Assembly (NCBI RefSeq): GCF_001039355.2
Contig: NW_019773570.1
Span: forward strand, 1 to 22,334
Reading direction: 5' to 3'
Length of the DNA: 22,334 nucleotides
Origin: Lingula anatina
Lineage: Eukaryota; Brachiopoda; Lingulata; Lingulida; Lingulidae
Positions 20,901-22,334 of this stretch are shown piece after piece. The first letter of the stretch is position 1. The number at the start of each line of letters is the position of its first letter. The position numbers and the translations under genes were made by a program. The notes beneath the pieces were generated by a model. That model was not told the origin of the DNA and made no database searches. It saw only the letters and a program-made list of their open reading frames with translations.

Positions 20901-21227
20901 AAATTCACATGGACACGAGATCCATTGTCTTCTAGTCATTCCCCTTATTCATTTTCTTTCCCACTCCCCTCCCCCAATCCATAATGATAAAATTTAATAT
21001 AGCCACTGCTTTTCATTTTCACTATTCATATGCAGTTCAGTGATTCATGACATAGTTTTTAATGTGCAAATAAAATTTATTTTTAGATAGATTTAATTGT
21101 GTATAAAAAATTATTTTCAGGTTTTGATCATGAAAACGCCAGGCATACTCAAGTGGAAAACCCACTGGACTCCTTTTCTCCTCCTGATGTCACTCTCATT
21201 GAATATCTAGAGTTGCACTCTCACTGA
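17917..21227 (+). CDS. R3HDM4: R3H domain-containing protein 4-like gene, seven coding exons, complete
   Basis: Coding exons are 17917-17978, 18600-18766, 19683-19804, 19999-20164, 20349-20434, 20662-20803 and 21121-21227. All introns are GT-AG and all phases join, giving 852 nt and 283 residues (human R3HDM4 is about 268). The start ATG has a good context (ATCATGG) and an in-frame TAA at 17875. Residues 26-54 are acidic then proline/lysine-rich. Residues 72-83 (RRMDNFNFLLSL) match the conserved LENTQYLLTLL segment of vertebrate R3HDM4. Exon 4 opens with AWNDFINHSEEEQ, like WNDFMNRSGEEQ in the human protein. Exon 5 carries HPAFTAEECFKKI. Exon 6 holds the R3H core, NPFERLLLHAVCQYL, with the signature Arg233-xxx-His237. 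The C-terminus SPPDVTLIEYLELHSH matches the family ending. R3H domains generally bind single-stranded nucleic acid; the specific role of R3HDM4 is poorly known, so function here is inferred only from family. Introns carry repeats but no break in the reading frame. Confidence 0.93.
18329..18347. repeat. (GATG)n microsatellite
   Basis: Four to five tetranucleotide units in intron 1 of the R3HDM4-like gene. Confidence 0.85.
18435..18548. repeat. Degenerate 57-bp tandem duplication in intron 1
   Basis: AATTAATTGCCAGGAATTAT (from 18435) and AATTAATTACCAAGAATTAT (from 18492) start two diverged units that remain alignable through a TTAGAT block. They lie just upstream of the exon 2 acceptor. Confidence 0.6.
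19021..19057. repeat. C-rich low-complexity tract
   Basis: A near-pure poly-C run with a few interruptions in intron 2 of the R3HDM4-like gene. Confidence 0.85.
19319..19507. mobile_element. Dispersed MITE-like repeat in intron 2 of the R3HDM4-like gene
   Basis: The left end TTAAAGGGATAATAAC is roughly complementary to the right end GTTATAATCTCTTAA. The sequence CTTCATATGATATCTATATT and TTTCACAATAAAAACATTG aligns with a second copy at 13586-13740, supporting a dispersed element. Confidence 0.6.
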
Positions 21228-21989
21228 TGTATCCATTGTTGTTTGTGCACAAGCAGTATTATGTTTGTAAAAATATTTATTAATTTTAGAATTAATATGT
21301 AAACACAAGAACACCAATGTTGACAGATATTTGGTATTGTAATCAGAATGGATGTAGAATTGCACAAGAAAATGGATGTAGTATATCAGATTCTGTCATA
21401 TTTCATGGGATTGATATTATGGGTTGTTAGAGTACAGTTGTAAAAGCATGGAATTGTTCATTGATTTATTGATGGTATTACCCATCCTCCTGTTATGTTC
21501 AAGTTCTGTTAAAAAGAAGTACATTAATTTGTTCCATGGCAAACCATTATTTGTTACAAAGGCAAGAACCACAAATTTTGCAATTGGTTCTTGAATTACA
21601 ATTTAGATTCATCAGATCAAACATACCATTCCTTTCTAATTGATACCCCTTTGTGTATGCTAGCCACAATATGCATATGTTAATATAGATCTTTTGTTGA
21701 ACATCATAAGCATTTACAGGCATATTGATTTCATCTTTTATGTTTATACTTCACAGCAGCTTTTCATGTGCTGCACAATCAATATGATGAGATCAAGTTG
21801 AGATATGGAAGACTGAAAGTGTTGTGGCTTATTACAACTCTTATGTTAATTTATTGAAACCTAGTCTTATTGATAAGTGTTCAACTTATTGTACTTAGAG
21901 CAAATTGCTATAGCCTACAGCTGAGCATCTTTATTTTTATCCATGTAGCTCTTTTTGTAGCCTAGAGAAACAACAGCATTTGTCAGCTG

Positions 21990-22073
21990 TACTATTTGAT
22001 GTACGGGTCAGTTAAATAAATGCTGTTTCTATACTATTTGATGTACGGGTCAGTTAAATAAATGCTGTTTCTA
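21990..22073 (+). repeat. Tandem duplication of a 42-bp unit carrying AATAAA
   Basis: Two adjacent units (21990-22031 and 22032-22073), each beginning TACTATTTGATGTACGGG and containing AATAAATGCTG, appear identical. The identity implies a recent duplication. It doubles the likely polyadenylation signal of the upstream gene. Confidence 0.9.
22015..22020 (+). terminator. Probable polyadenylation signal of the R3HDM4-like gene, copy 1
   Basis: This is the first canonical AATAAA I see after the stop codon at 21227, which would give a 3' UTR of about 0.8 kb. It lies inside a 42-bp unit that is tandemly duplicated, so an identical AATAAA follows at 22057-22062. Usage is inferred, since no transcript data are available. 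Confidence 0.5.
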
Positions 22074-22115
22074 AAATGACAATTTTTCATGTAATACTTA
22101 CTTGTTTTGGTATAG

Positions 22116-22116
22116 C

Positions 22117-22147
<31 letters not shown>

Positions 22148-22160
22148 ACACACACACACA
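22116..22160. repeat. Poly-C followed by (CA)n microsatellite
   Basis: A run of about 18 C passes into a CA tract, some 50 bp beyond the duplicated polyadenylation signal. Confidence 0.95.
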
Positions 22161-22334
22161 AGTGATCAACGAGGTATAGAGAAAGAAGTGGCCAACCAGA
22201 AATATTCTAACAACTCGCATTTGAAGTCTCAGTCAATGTTTAGCAAAAAATTATATTCTCCAACAAGCTAACAAATCTGACTAATGAAGAGACCACTTTT
22301 TGTATTTGTTAAAAAAAGTTTAGAAATTTTAGTT

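Noticed and set aside
1-22334. tRNA, rRNA genes or CRISPR-like regularly spaced repeats
   Set aside because: No cloverleaf with a GGTTCGAATCC-type T-arm was noticed, and the tandem repeats present lack unique spacers.

Overview
The window looks like AT-rich nuclear DNA from an invertebrate animal. Genes are split by GT-AG introns, simple repeats ((TG)n, (CA)n, (AAAT)n, poly-C) are abundant, and much of the sequence is small non-autonomous DNA transposons. There are no operons, bacterial genes or CRISPR arrays. The gene content (an R3HDM4 orthologue and a gp130-like cytokine receptor N-terminus) and the dispersed repeat beginning TTAAAGRGATAATRACTC suggest a lophotrochozoan, perhaps a mollusc. 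That placement is an inference and is weakly supported.

Layout. 1-1,440: unassigned sequence with a small promoter-like motif cluster near 166-196 and a (TG)n(GA)n tract. 1,445-2,397: a near-palindromic transposon. 2,652-4,657, minus strand: the first two coding exons (signal peptide, then an Ig-like domain) of a class I cytokine receptor-like gene whose remainder lies beyond the left edge. 4,720-7,600: no recognisable gene. 7,618-8,399: copy A of a 0.78-kb transposon with 8-bp target duplications. 9,404-9,663: an almost perfect 260-bp palindromic MITE. 9,721-9,939, 12,517-12,763 and 14,869-15,083: three copies of another palindromic MITE family. 12,109-14,242, minus strand: coding fragments resembling a MULE-type transposase and a Ulp1/C48-like cysteine protease, probably relics. 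14,342-16,838: a transposon nest holding a 111-bp tandem duplication, an inverted pair of DDE-transposase relics around a 16-bp minisatellite, and copy B of the 0.78-kb element.

17,504-22,062 holds the best-supported gene. A complete seven-coding-exon R3HDM4-like gene runs on the plus strand (283 residues), ending at a tandemly duplicated AATAAA-bearing 42-mer. A possible first exon of a divergent minus-strand gene starts 278 bp upstream of its ATG, which would make the interval between them a bidirectional promoter.

The two identified host genes are not obviously linked in function. I see no convincing new multi-gene system. The most unusual observations concern transposons: two copies of one element whose termini and interior are in opposite relative orientation, and a 28-bp insertion made of little more than two joined hAT-like terminal repeats.
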